The position numbers and the translations under genes are program-made. Source: Mycolicibacterium lacusdiani (GTDB lineage Bacteria; Actinomycetota; Actinomycetes; Mycobacteriales; Mycobacteriaceae). Taken from it: a stretch of 64,000 nt of DNA. The stretch is taken from positions 682,001-746,000 of the forward strand of contig NZ_JAKCFC010000001.1 of the NCBI RefSeq assembly GCF_021916785.1, given 5' to 3'. Every line of letters begins with the position of its first letter. Positions within the stretch are counted from its first letter, which is position 1. The notes beneath the pieces are model-generated. The model saw only the letters and a program-made list of their open reading frames with translations, ran no database searches and was not told where the DNA came from. Positions 46,868 through 55,691 of this stretch are shown here, one piece after another.

Positions 46868-46989
46868 TCGGTAAGAAGTCCGCTACATTCACGCGGACGG
46901 CGTCCTCTCAGCAAAAAGAGACGACGTCCTGATGCGTCGGCCCTGTCCCGCCTCGGTGCAAGCAAACTCGATCCGAGGGGGATCCCCAC

Positions 46990-49900
46990 ATGGCTGGGAA
47001 GCATCGCAACCGCAAACCTACGAAGCACCTGCACGGCACTGGTGGACACCAGGTCCTGCCCGTGTCGAACTGGTTGAGCGCTGGAGCGGTAACCCTGGGA
47101 TTGGGTGCAGCCCTGATCGCCAGCGCAGGGCTGGCGCAAGCCGACACGACCGGCTCCGATGGCGGGGCATCGTCGGCGTCGAATACGACCTCCGGTAATG
47201 CCGGCACGTCCGACAGTTCGGAAGCGAGTTCACCCAACGGTGATGGCGCCACGGCGACCTCAGGGACAAAGGCTCCGGGCGACACCGACGGCGACCGAAG
47301 TGACGCTCCCTCCACGCCATCGGGTGCGTCGAATGCTGGCACGTCAACCACCCGCTCTCCCGGAAAGCGCTCCAGCTCGAGTCATTCGGCCGGAGAGACG
47401 AGCCGCAGTTCTCGCACCTCGGTCGGACCGAGTAGCCGGCAGGCTGACCGCGCCGTCAGCTCGGCGAACCAGGAATCGTCCGACCCGGCACCGTCGAGCG
47501 CCACACGGTCTACGCCGTCACCTGATCCCCAGCCCTCGACGAGCGGACTCACGACTGCAAACGGCCTGACGTCCAGCCCACAGCCGTTGGCGCGCACGGC
47601 CGCTGCACCGACCACGATCGCCGCGTTGGCCGTCGTACCAAGGGCACCAGCAGCCCTTCCCGATCTGGGGGCACTGCTCGGCAGCGTCTTCGCGGTGTTC
47701 ATCAGCAACGGCACGGCGGCTCACCCAAACGCGGGACTGCTGCTCGGCACCGGCTTCAGCTACACCGGCGCCACCTGCTCGAGCGGCGCGGCATGCGCAG
47801 GCGGCAACGGCGGTCTGCTCCTCGGCGTCGGCGGTAGTGGCTTCCAAGGTGGCAATGGCGGCTCCGTCTTGGTCGTCGGCAACGGCGGCGCCGGTGGCGC
47901 CGGGGTCGCTGGCATCAACGCGGGTGCGGGCGGACGCGGCGGCAACGGCGGACTGGTTCTGGGTACCGGCGGGGCCGGCGGCGCCGGCGCGGCGGGAACC
48001 CCGAGCATCGGGGGCACCGACGGCGTCGCCCCCGGTGCATCGGGCACGAGCGGTACTGCCGGCGGCAGGGGCGGGGCCGGTGGTGCAGGCGGCAACGGCG
48101 GCCTGCTGATCGGTTTTGCCGGTGCCGGAGGCGCCGGCGGTGCAGGCGCCGCCGGCGGGCAGGGCGGCAACGGTGTCGACGGTTCGGCAGCGACCATCCC
48201 CGGTGGTGCCGGGCAGGACGGCGGCAATGGCGGTGACGGCGGGGCCGCAGGTCAGGGCGGGGCCGGCGGCGCAGGCGGTTGGGCGCAGCTCGGGGTGACC
48301 GGCATCGACGGACGCGGCGGCAACGCAGGCATCGGCGGCAATGCGGGATCCGCCGGTTCCGGCGGCGCCGGGGCGGCGGGTGACTCCACCGCACCGGACG
48401 GCGGAGCGGGCGGCAACGGCGGCAACACGGGTACCGCGGGTGTCGGCGCGGCGGGTGGAGCAGGCGGCGGACGCGGTGCGGTCGCTCTGGCGGGCAACGC
48501 CGGAGCGGCGGGAACGCAAGTCACCGGCGGGGGCAACGGAGGGAACGGCGGCACCGGTTATAGCCCGATCACGCCTGCGGTCGTCGTCGGCAACGGGGGC
48601 CGCGGCGGCAACGGCGGCAACAGGGGCAACGGTGGAGACGGCGGCGCCGGCGGTACCGGGCTCACAGGATCCAACGGCGACAACAGCACGTCCGCGACCC
48701 TCCCCGGCGGCGACGGCATCGCTGGTGGAGTGGGTGGCACCGGCGGTGCCGGCGGCCTCGGCGGATCCATCTCCGGCGACGGCGGCGACGGCGGCGTTGG
48801 CGGGCAGGGTGGTCGAGGCGGCAACGCCGGTCGCGGCATCGATGGCGGCAACGGCGTGTTCAGCGCGGTTGCGGTCGACCGCAACGGCGTGGCCGGCTCC
48901 GACGGTGGCGACGGCGGTGCCGGCGGCACGGGCGGTGTCGGCGGTGCCGGCGGCCTCACGGCGGGCGGGTCGGGTAACGCAGGTGCCAACGGCGGCGGCG
49001 GTCAAGGCGGCGGCGGCGGCAACGCCGGCGCGCCGGGCGACGGCGGTAACGGCGTGAACGGCTTCTACAACATCGCAGCCGGTGCAGGTGGCAACGGCGG
49101 TAATCCCGGCGCGGTAGGCGCGGGCGGCAGTGGCGGGGCGGCCGGTGTTGGCGGTCTTCTCGGCACCGGCGCAATCGGCAGCGCAGGCGCCGACGGTGCC
49201 GCAGTCACCAGCGGCGGCAACGGCGGCGACGGCGGCGACGGAAGTTTCGCAATCGTGCCAGGCGACGACGGCAGCGACGGCGCGGCAGGTGGCAACGGCG
49301 GGTCGGTCGGCAACGGCGGCGACGGCGGGGCGGGCGGCAACGGGATCGTGGGCGCCGGGGGTGCTCGTGGCACCGATGCCGAGGGCCCCGGCGGCGCAGG
49401 CGGTTTCGGCACGTTTGGTACGGACGGCGGCGACGGTGGGGCCGGCGGGTCCGGCGGATCCACGTCGGGCAACGGCGGCAGCGGTGGCGCAGGCGGCAAC
49501 GGGGCCAACGGAGGCAACGGTGGCGGTGGCGGCAACGGCGAGTCGGGCGGGTTCCTCGAGTCCGGCGAGCGCGGCGGCAGGGGCGGCGAGGGCGGCTTCG
49601 CAGGTGACGGCGGCGTCGGCGGCGCAGGCGGCGTGGCCCTGGGCTCGGGCAACGGCGGCGCCGGTGGCGTCGGCGGGTTCGGTGGTGTCGGCGGGAACGG
49701 CGGGAACGGCGGCTTCGGCGGCCAGAACGGCAGTCAGCCCTTCGTCGACGGCAATCCCACCGGCGACAACCGTGCCGGCGGCGGCGGCGCCGGTGGGTAC
49801 GGCGGTGGCGGAGGATTCGGCGGGAACGGCGGGCTCGGCGGCGCGGCCCTCGGCAACGGCAACGGCGGCGTCGGCGGGAACGCCGGGGCGGCCGGCGTCG

Positions 49901-50835
49901 GTGGGCGGGGCGGCAACGGCGAACTCGGCGGTAGCGACTCGGGTGTCTACGCCACTTCCGCCGGCTCGGGAGGCGCAGCTGGCCGCGGCGGCAGCGCCGG
50001 CCTCGCCGGTACCGGCGGCGCGGGCGGCGCCGCTCTGGGTGCTGGCAACGGCGGCGCCGGCGGCGTCGGCGCAGCCGGAGCCAACGGCGGTGCCGGCGGG
50101 TTCGGCGGTAGCGGCGGCACCAGCACCGAGTTCGCCGGCTTCGGCAACGACGGTGGAGACGGTGGATACGCCTCGGGCGGCGGCAACGGCGGTGCCGGTG
50201 GCGCTGCGTCGGGATCCGGTAGCGGCGGCGCCGGCGGTGCCGGTGGCGTCGGCGGTATCGGTGGCGCTGGAGGCGGCGGCGGGTTCGGCGGCCAGCTCAA
50301 GGACTCCGGACCCCTAAGAGCCGGTGGCGGCGGAGACGGCGGCGCCGGTGGCCGCGGGGGCAGCGGCGGGTTCGGTGGCACGGGCGGCAACTCCGCGTCC
50401 GGACCGGCCGGCGCGGGCGGCAACGGCGGGAACGCCAACGTTGGCGGCGCGGCGGGCGCGGGCGGTAACGGTGGCACCGGTGGATTCGGCGGTCTCTTCG
50501 GAACGTCGAAGGGCAACGGCGGAGCAGGAGGTATCGGAGGTACCGGCGGAACCGGCGGCTCCGGTGGGTTCGGTGGGTACGGCGGCAACTCCGGCGCCGG
50601 CCCCGGCGGTGACGGCGGCAACGGCGGCAACGGCGCAAAGGGCGGCGCCCTCGGTGCCGGCGGGCCCGGTGGCTACGGCAACGACTTCCTGGGCGAGGAA
50701 GGTATCGACGGACCGGCGGGCGCGGCGGGCACCGTGGGCGCCGTCGGTGGAGCGGGCTTCGGCCGGTCCGGTGGCGCCGGCACGCCTCCCGGTGATACCG
50801 GCACCAACGGCGTGGCGGGATCCAACGGCCCCTAG
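46990..50835 (+). CDS. Secreted PGRS-like glycine-rich repeat protein lacking a PE domain
   Basis: The 1281-residue protein starts at ATG 46990 after CGAGGGGG. It has an extended signal peptide (basic MAGKHRNRKPTKHLHGTGG, then NWLSAGAVTLGLGAALIASAG, cleavage near AQA-DT). A Ser/Thr-rich linker of about 140 residues follows, then a short bridging segment (PDLGALLGSVFAVFISNG). From about residue 250 to the end it is continuous GGxGGxGG/GNGGNGG repeat as in mycobacterial PE_PGRS proteins. Such repeats form Gly-rich polyproline-II/parallel-beta-roll-like sandwiches in PGRS domains. There is no PE domain, so export would be by the general pathway, not ESX. Confidence 0.88.
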   Translation: MAGKHRNRKPTKHLHGTGGHQVLPVSNWLSAGAVTLGLGAALIASAGLAQADTTGSDGGASSASNTTSGNAGTSDSSEASSPNGDGATATSGTKAPGDTDGDRSDAPSTPSGASNAGTSTTRSPGKRSSSSHSAGETSRSSRTSVGPSSRQADRAVSSANQESSDPAPSSATRSTPSPDPQPSTSGLTTANGLTSSPQPLARTAAAPTTIAALAVVPRAPAALPDLGALLGSVFAVFISNGTAAHPNAGLLLGTGFSYTGATCSSGAACAGGNGGLLLGVGGSGFQGGNGGSVLVVGNGGAGGAGVAGINAGAGGRGGNGGLVLGTGGAGGAGAAGTPSIGGTDGVAPGASGTSGTAGGRGGAGGAGGNGGLLIGFAGAGGAGGAGAAGGQGGNGVDGSAATIPGGAGQDGGNGGDGGAAGQGGAGGAGGWAQLGVTGIDGRGGNAGIGGNAGSAGSGGAGAAGDSTAPDGGAGGNGGNTGTAGVGAAGGAGGGRGAVALAGNAGAAGTQVTGGGNGGNGGTGYSPITPAVVVGNGGRGGNGGNRGNGGDGGAGGTGLTGSNGDNSTSATLPGGDGIAGGVGGTGGAGGLGGSISGDGGDGGVGGQGGRGGNAGRGIDGGNGVFSAVAVDRNGVAGSDGGDGGAGGTGGVGGAGGLTAGGSGNAGANGGGGQGGGGGNAGAPGDGGNGVNGFYNIAAGAGGNGGNPGAVGAGGSGGAAGVGGLLGTGAIGSAGADGAAVTSGGNGGDGGDGSFAIVPGDDGSDGAAGGNGGSVGNGGDGGAGGNGIVGAGGARGTDAEGPGGAGGFGTFGTDGGDGGAGGSGGSTSGNGGSGGAGGNGANGGNGGGGGNGESGGFLESGERGGRGGEGGFAGDGGVGGAGGVALGSGNGGAGGVGGFGGVGGNGGNGGFGGQNGSQPFVDGNPTGDNRAGGGGAGGYGGGGGFGGNGGLGGAALGNGNGGVGGNAGAAGVGGRGGNGELGGSDSGVYATSAGSGGAAGRGGSAGLAGTGGAGGAALGAGNGGAGGVGAAGANGGAGGFGGSGGTSTEFAGFGNDGGDGGYASGGGNGGAGGAASGSGSGGAGGAGGVGGIGGAGGGGGFGGQLKDSGPLRAGGGGDGGAGGRGGSGGFGGTGGNSASGPAGAGGNGGNANVGGAAGAGGNGGTGGFGGLFGTSKGNGGAGGIGGTGGTGGSGGFGGYGGNSGAGPGGDGGNGGNGAKGGALGAGGPGGYGNDFLGEEGIDGPAGAAGTVGAVGGAGFGRSGGAGTPPGDTGTNGVAGSNGP

Positions 50836-50843
50836 CGTTTCCG

Positions 50844-50882
50844 AGCCGTGCCGCCATCGATCACATCGGTGGCGGCACGGCT
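50844..50882. terminator. Long near-perfect hairpin between convergent genes
   Basis: An 18-bp stem (outer 13 bp AGCCGTGCCGCCA/TGGCGGCACGGCT perfect, inner 5 bp with one G-T) encloses a CAC loop. It starts 8 bp after the PGRS-like stop and ends 15 bp before the sulfotransferase stop. It suits a bidirectional terminator without U-tract. Confidence 0.8.
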
Positions 50883-50897
50883 ACCGGTCGGGTAGGT

Positions 50898-51707
50898 CTA
50901 CACGATCCGGAGACCCTCGGGCATCCTGGCCCAATCGCGCCAGAAGGCGTCATTCGCGAAGCGCTCGAACAGGTCCGGCGGCAGCAAGGTCGCTCGCGAG
51001 GACGGCGTGACGCGCTCAGCGACCGTGTGCAGTCCCGGCGTGCCGGCGCGCCTGTCGAAATCCGTGACGTCGTACTCCACGTGGTCGAAGTCGTGCTCGA
51101 ACGGCGCCTCGCCGACGAAGTCGTAGATCGCACGCATCGTCGCGGCCGGGTCGGTGGTCAGGGTTTCGTATTGGACGAGTAGCAGCCGGTCTCGCTGCGC
51201 GCCGTAGCAGGCCTGCTTGAGAGCGTCATACGGTCCACCGACCATGCCGTCTTGTCCCGCAACGACATTCGCGCGCGTGTAGACGGTACCGCCGGCGCTG
51301 TAGTTGAAGATCGAGGACGGGCTGAAGACGTTGCGTTGGATCAGTCGTTCGATGCTGTCGATCACCCACGGCAGATCGCGCACACAGGCGATGACCTTGG
51401 CGTCGGGGAACAAGTGCGCGATCGCAGGCATCCACGCACACCACCCGCGATTGGTGTCGAAGCGGACCTCGGCGTCCGTCTCGGCGTAGAAACTGTCGAA
51501 CAGCCCCCGGAGTATTCGCTCGCGCTTGGCGTCGTCGATGAACACCGAGTATTCGTGACCCGCGCTCATCTGGCCGAGAAGAGCGCCAAACAGGCCGGCC
51601 AGCGGACCCGACATCCCGGCCTCGAACCGTGGGTTCTGCCGCAGCAGGGCCGCCAACAGCGTCGAACCCGAACGAGGCAGGCCTGAGATGAAGTGCTGTG
51701 TTGCCAT
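50898..51707 (-). CDS. Sulfotransferase family protein
   Basis: ATG 51707 gives MATQHFISGLPRSGSTLLAA, 269 residues. The 5'-phosphosulfate loop GLPRSGST is at residues 9-16 and a 3'-phosphate-binding region VIACVRDLPWVIDSIERL is near 110; LLLVQYETLTTDP is the conserved strand after it. It would transfer sulfate from PAPS to an unidentified acceptor (in mycobacteria often a glycolipid or small metabolite). It is the last chromosomal gene before the integrated element. Confidence 0.9.
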   Translation of the reverse strand: MATQHFISGLPRSGSTLLAALLRQNPRFEAGMSGPLAGLFGALLGQMSAGHEYSVFIDDAKRERILRGLFDSFYAETDAEVRFDTNRGWCAWMPAIAHLFPDAKVIACVRDLPWVIDSIERLIQRNVFSPSSIFNYSAGGTVYTRANVVAGQDGMVGGPYDALKQACYGAQRDRLLLVQYETLTTDPAATMRAIYDFVGEAPFEHDFDHVEYDVTDFDRRAGTPGLHTVAERVTPSSRATLLPPDLFERFANDAFWRDWARMPEGLRIV

Positions 51708-51963
51708 GGGCGCTCCTCGATCGGGGTTGCCCGGGGGCATCGGTACACAAAACTAGCCGACCGGCCGCGCCAAGGACCCAGTTTCGTCGTCCGGCCTTCT
51801 GGGGCAAGTCGCCATGTGCGGCAACGAATCTGGCGGACATCCGCCCGATGTCGTCGCGTGACGGCCGCGTCGCCTGGCGACGCTCTTTTTCCACCGCATC
51901 AGGGTCTCCCGTTGATACCTCGATCGCGCGCTCGCCCCGCTGCGCGAGCAGACCTTGGACCTG

Positions 51964-51985
51964 GTGGGCGCGGAGGGTTTCGAAC
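51964..51985. other. Left attachment core (attL)
   Basis: 22 bp starting GTGGGCGCGGAGGG and ending TTTCGAAC, identical to 62465-62486. On the minus strand it is the T-loop and acceptor 3' strand of a tRNA (GTTCGAAACCC ... CGCGCCCA). The rest of a tRNA is not present here; the adjoining minus-strand sequence contains TAGCTCAG but cannot fold into a complete tRNA. Confidence 0.8.
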
Positions 51986-52081
51986 TCTCCTGAGCTACCA
52001 GGTGAGGAGCCTGTTACCCGGTCTACCTGCGACGACGGATCACAGCGGTCAACAGGAGTTATCTGTAACTGAGGGCAAATT

Positions 52082-52098
52082 GTGGGCAGAATGTGGGC
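52082..52098. promoter_or_regulatory. Integrase arm-type sites, left arm
   Basis: GTGGGCA at 52082-52088 and GTGGGC at 52093-52098, 11 bp apart. The 17-bp block GTGGGCAGAATGTGGGC recurs exactly at 62377-62393 inside the right end. Confidence 0.7.
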
Positions 52099-52300
52099 GC
52101 GTGGCGTGTCGTCGAACCTCACTCCGTGTGTCGCTCGCCGCTAAGGGCGCACGGGACTCGTGACAGCCGTAGGGAGCAGGATGCTAAGACCGCACCCCAT
52201 TTAGATAGACCGACACACACATAGACACTTGCGATCATTGACCACCTCTGCAAACTTCTTCCTGTCATGACCACGTTCGGCGTCGAGTCTCGGGGAGCGC

Positions 52301-54142
52301 ATGTATCTACAAGAAGTCCTAGTTCGCGGGAACGGACCGTTGGCTGACCTGCATGTCGAGTTCACATTCGGCGAGGCAGGTGCCCCGATTCCTCACGTCT
52401 TCGTGGGTCGCAATGGCAGCGGGAAATCGAACCTGCTGTCGATTATTGCTGATGCGATCATCGAAGCCGCTGCCGTCGGCTATACCGATATCGTCAACCA
52501 CTCAGGTCCGGAAGGGCGGGCTTTCTTCAGGGTCGTTGGCGGTGACACGATCAGATTTGGCTCGCGAGGCTCATTTTCGGCTCTCCGTTTCATGGAGGCA
52601 GAGAACGCATATTTTTATAGAGAAGTGGCTGGAGAGGTCGATGCTGAGGCCGCGCGAAGTCAAACCCCGCAATCAATGCACCCGGCAATTAATTGGAGCG
52701 GCGCTGACGTCAAAAACATAAAGTCCATTGACATCGACGAGAAAAGCAGCACTGATATTTTCAAGGCCGGAGTCTATGGATACTTCCCGTCTACTCGTTC
52801 CGAGAGTCCACACTGGCTGAATCTGAACGCAGTCCCTACAGCTCCATTCGACGTAACAACGCGACTTCAAGGCCGACTCGGCCGCCCACTTTTCGTTGAG
52901 CACGCACTTGACCGGTTTCAACAATGGCTCTTGACAGTAATCATGGAGTCGAGGGGTGATATCGCTATTCGAGTCGCGGACGGAAACGTCAAAGGGGAGT
53001 TGGCTCAGGGAGATGCGCTTCCTCGCGTGTTAGCCGCGCAAGGGGTTCTGCAGCTAGCGAACGCAGTCCTGAGAATCGTTATGAACGATCCGACGGCGCG
53101 TTTCGTATGGATGGGGCGACACAGTCCGAGAAAAATTGCCGTCGCGACGGGGAACCCAATTGAAGAACAAGTCACAATAAGCCTCAGAGGTATGTCTGGC
53201 GGTCAGGCCAGCCTGCTTGCACTGTTCGGCACACTAATCATGGACGGTGATGCGGCTAACCAACAGGACAGCTTCGTAGTCTCAGGCGTGAAGGGCGTTG
53301 TTGTAATAGACGAGATCGATGCTCATATGCACGTTGACTTGCAGACCGCAGCCCTACCCCGTCTGATTGCGCTATTCCCGAACCTGCAGTTTGTGTTATC
53401 AAGCCATTCTCCATTATTCGCTCTCGGAATGGAGAAAACATTTACGCCGTCTGGAGTGCGTATAATTAACTTGCCGCAAGGTATGCCGATTTCGGCCGAG
53501 GCCTACGAAGAATTTGGGCGGGCAATGGAAGCCTTCGCAGATACGAAAGCGTTTGGCGACGCAGTGACCAACGCCGCGCAGCACTCTCAAGTACCAATAG
53601 TATGGCTCGCTGGTGAGACTGATCCATTGTATTTTCGTACCGCAGTTCAAGTTTTGAACTACGAGCTACTGTCCCACCCTGACACTTTCAGATGGATCGG
53701 ATATCGGGAGGGGCCTGGGAAGACTTCGAATACGGGGGATTCTGCGCTCAATAAGGCTTTTAATCTTTTCAAAGCCCATCCCAACATAGTCGACCAGCCG
53801 ATGGTGCTCCTCTACGACTCGGACGCAAACAAACCTCAGGCTAGTGTCGGGAATGTAAATGTGTTGAGCATTCCGCTAGTCGCCAATGATATTGCAAAGC
53901 GGGGCATTGAGAACCTGTTACCTCCAGCCGTCTTCACCGATGACGTCTACGACGAACGAACTGAAGAGAAAGAGTACGGCAATACGGTCGCGATTCGAGA
54001 GCTAAACAAAATGCGCCTCTGCGAAAAGCTGTGCGCTGAGGCTGAGCCCGAGGTCTTCGCGAATTTCCGCCCAGTCCTAGACCTCATCCAGGCAGTGTTA
54101 AGTCCTCAGCCTGGCGAAACTCCGGCTACAGGACCCACCTGA
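52301..54142 (+). CDS. OLD-like AAA ATPase with C-terminal TOPRIM-like domain (probable anti-phage cargo)
   Basis: The 613-residue protein carries an ABC/SMC-type ATPase: Walker A GRNGSGKSN (residues 36-44), signature-like GMSGGQAS (about 297), Walker B VVVIDEIDAH (about 334) and switch histidine LSSHSP (about 366). The C-terminal part has LAGETDPLYF (Glu439) and LLYDSDANKP (Asp506/Asp508), the acidic positions of a TOPRIM nuclease as in OLD proteins. Base composition is visibly lower in G+C than any neighbour. It sits next to attL as a lone plus-strand gene, the usual place for satellite cargo. No partner gene (such as a UvrD-like helicase) is next to it. Confidence 0.85.
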   Translation: MYLQEVLVRGNGPLADLHVEFTFGEAGAPIPHVFVGRNGSGKSNLLSIIADAIIEAAAVGYTDIVNHSGPEGRAFFRVVGGDTIRFGSRGSFSALRFMEAENAYFYREVAGEVDAEAARSQTPQSMHPAINWSGADVKNIKSIDIDEKSSTDIFKAGVYGYFPSTRSESPHWLNLNAVPTAPFDVTTRLQGRLGRPLFVEHALDRFQQWLLTVIMESRGDIAIRVADGNVKGELAQGDALPRVLAAQGVLQLANAVLRIVMNDPTARFVWMGRHSPRKIAVATGNPIEEQVTISLRGMSGGQASLLALFGTLIMDGDAANQQDSFVVSGVKGVVVIDEIDAHMHVDLQTAALPRLIALFPNLQFVLSSHSPLFALGMEKTFTPSGVRIINLPQGMPISAEAYEEFGRAMEAFADTKAFGDAVTNAAQHSQVPIVWLAGETDPLYFRTAVQVLNYELLSHPDTFRWIGYREGPGKTSNTGDSALNKAFNLFKAHPNIVDQPMVLLYDSDANKPQASVGNVNVLSIPLVANDIAKRGIENLLPPAVFTDDVYDERTEEKEYGNTVAIRELNKMRLCEKLCAEAEPEVFANFRPVLDLIQAVLSPQPGETPATGPT

Positions 54143-54710
54143 CCCCCGTCAATTCAGACCATGGCAAACCCTGTCGCAGTACCCGCGCATCTCCGAACCT
54201 ACGCGAACGGTCAAATCGTCCGAGCCGGGGCTGAAGCCGAACGTTTGCTGCATCTAACGCTACCCGACGGGCAAGGGGAGACTACAGAGCCGCGCCGTTG
54301 TGCCTACCGTTGTTCGCCCAGGTCAGGACCGGTGTCCCGTACAGCATTCGAGCCAGCGCGTAGCACGCTCGGGCCGTTTCCGCAGTTGGGGGGGCTCCGC
54401 CCACCCCCCTCGGTAGGGGTCTCCGAGAGTTCCGTGAGCGCTCTAACCTCGCATTGAAAAGCGAATCACCCCAGGGCTATCCATGGTCACGCAGCGCTCA
54501 ATACAGCGCCAATACGGGCCATGGCCATTCCACAAGCATGGAGTTTGCTGGAGGCGTCGGGGTGCGGTCGATGGCGTCGATTGCGGCTACCGTCCTCCGT
54601 GCGTTGCTGATTCATCAGCAAACAACGTGGATGGTTGGCTGCGCACCTGGTCGGCGGTGAGCGCTGGCCCTGTCCTCTGTGGGTGAGGTCGGTGGGTACC
54701 GTCTCCCGGT
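54143..54710. other. Intergenic region with GC hairpins
   Basis: No confident gene. A GGGGGG/CCCCCC-type hairpin (about 54388-54409) and a CTCGG/CCGAG hairpin (54409-54427) lie side by side and may end the ATPase transcript. A plus-strand frame at 54161-54457 runs through these hairpins, lacks codon bias and is not called. Confidence 0.5.
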
Positions 54711-55178
54711 GTGGTGAAGCGAATGCTGGCTGGTATCGGCCTCGGTGCAGCGTTGGTCCTGTTCAGCGGGTGTGCCTCAGGTACCGAGGGCGGGCCCACT
54801 AGTCAGGCGGGAACGGCCACGTCCACGGGTGTGGTCACTGAGTCGTCGGGTAGTGCGCCCAGTGAGTCCCGTGAGGACCAGCTCCGCACGGCAGCAGAGA
54901 CTCTGGACCGATCAGCTACGGCGGGCGACCTGGACACTGCGTGGTCGTTCTACTCGCAGCGGTGCAAGGACCAGATTGGCTCGGTGGAGGCGTATGGCGC
55001 TCTGCTGGACGCGTTCTATGCCGGGCGGACGCCGAATTACACGGACTGGACGGTGAGGGTCAACGGCTCGTCGGGCCAGGTGGTGACAGTGGACTCCGAC
55101 CCGGGTGCCCCGGCCAGCTCCATGACGCCACGGACGTGGACGTTCATTGACGGGCGTTGGCAGTTCGACAACTGCTGA
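54711..55178 (+). CDS. Satellite-encoded lipoprotein
   Basis: The 155-residue protein (GTG 54711; GTG 54714 and ATG 54723 are in frame) has a lipoprotein signal peptide with lipobox LFSGC near residue 23. A Ser/Thr-rich linker and a small domain with two cysteines (QRCKDQIG, QFDNC at the end) follow; the fold resembles mycobacterial low-molecular-weight secreted lipoproteins. Lipoproteins in prophages often give superinfection exclusion or sense phage, but nothing here proves that. Its 3' end overlaps the convergent HNH gene by 35 bp. Confidence 0.75.
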   Translation: MVKRMLAGIGLGAALVLFSGCASGTEGGPTSQAGTATSTGVVTESSGSAPSESREDQLRTAAETLDRSATAGDLDTAWSFYSQRCKDQIGSVEAYGALLDAFYAGRTPNYTDWTVRVNGSSGQVVTVDSDPGAPASSMTPRTWTFIDGRWQFDNC

Positions 55179-55590
55179 CCCTTGCGCGGTTGCGTCGCAG
55201 CCGGTCTCGGTGACAGGTGCGGCAGTGCCTGCGGCCTCGGGCCATCCTGGTGTTCTCCGCTGTGTACGGATGCCGCTGCGGGCAGTGCGTCGCGCGGGCG
55301 TGACGCGCGGTGGGGCCGTCTCCGAGCCTGGTGTTCTGCGCGCTGGTGACCTGCTCCAGGTGGTGAGGATTCCAGCAGCGACGGTTGCGGCAGTCGTGGT
55401 GCAGCACCAGCGCATCGTCCAGGTCCTCGCGGCCGAGGATGGCATAGGCCAGGCGGTGGGTGGCCCGCATCTTTCCGCCGATGCTGAGACGGCCGTAGCC
55501 GCTGCGGTCGGTGCCGCCCGTCCAGGTCCAGCACCCCGTGGCCGGGTCCACGGTGGTGCGCGCCTGGAGCCGCTGGAGCACGTCGCTCAC
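55144..55590 (-). CDS. HNH endonuclease (satellite)
   Basis: GTG 55590 gives MSDVLQRLQARTTVDPATGC, 148 residues. It is an HNH_3-type homing/packaging nuclease: CWTWTGGTDRSGYGRLSIGG near the start, then HRLAYAILG, LVLHHDCRNRRCWNPHHLEQVT (HH, Asn, His), and a C-terminal cysteine knuckle CPQRHPYT ... HCRTCHRDR. Phage HNH proteins commonly assist genome packaging with terminase. It is downstream of the capsid gene. Confidence 0.85.
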   Translation of the reverse strand: MSDVLQRLQARTTVDPATGCWTWTGGTDRSGYGRLSIGGKMRATHRLAYAILGREDLDDALVLHHDCRNRRCWNPHHLEQVTSAQNTRLGDGPTARHARATHCPQRHPYTAENTRMARGRRHCRTCHRDRLRRNRARVSSCRTANARQ

Positions 55591-55691
55591 GCGTGCCTCC
55601 CAAGGATTGAGCACCGCCGCCCGCCCGTAGCTCGCTGGTACCGGGTGAGGGCCAACGAGTTGCGGACGGGCAGCGGGCGGCTTGTGGTGGC

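Noticed and set aside
47518..49005. Minus-strand open frame opposite the PGRS-like gene, and Pro-rich minus frames at 47760-50630
   Set aside because: Glycine codons GGN read backwards as proline/alanine codons give endless false frames. The plus-strand protein has a signal peptide and a coherent domain order.
47700..50835. Possible CRISPR or satellite DNA array in the repetitive region
   Set aside because: Repeats are short GGC-type codon repeats with variable spacing and no constant repeat/spacer units; they are explained by the Gly-rich protein.
51950..52030. Complete tRNA gene at the left att core
   Set aside because: The T-loop/acceptor end and a TAGCTCAG D-arm-like box are present on the minus strand, but no anticodon arm or matching 5' acceptor strand can be folded between or around them.
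54161..54457. Plus-strand 98-codon frame downstream of the OLD-like ATPase
   Set aside because: It passes through two strong GC hairpins, has no ribosome-binding site and shows no domain; better explained as a terminator region.
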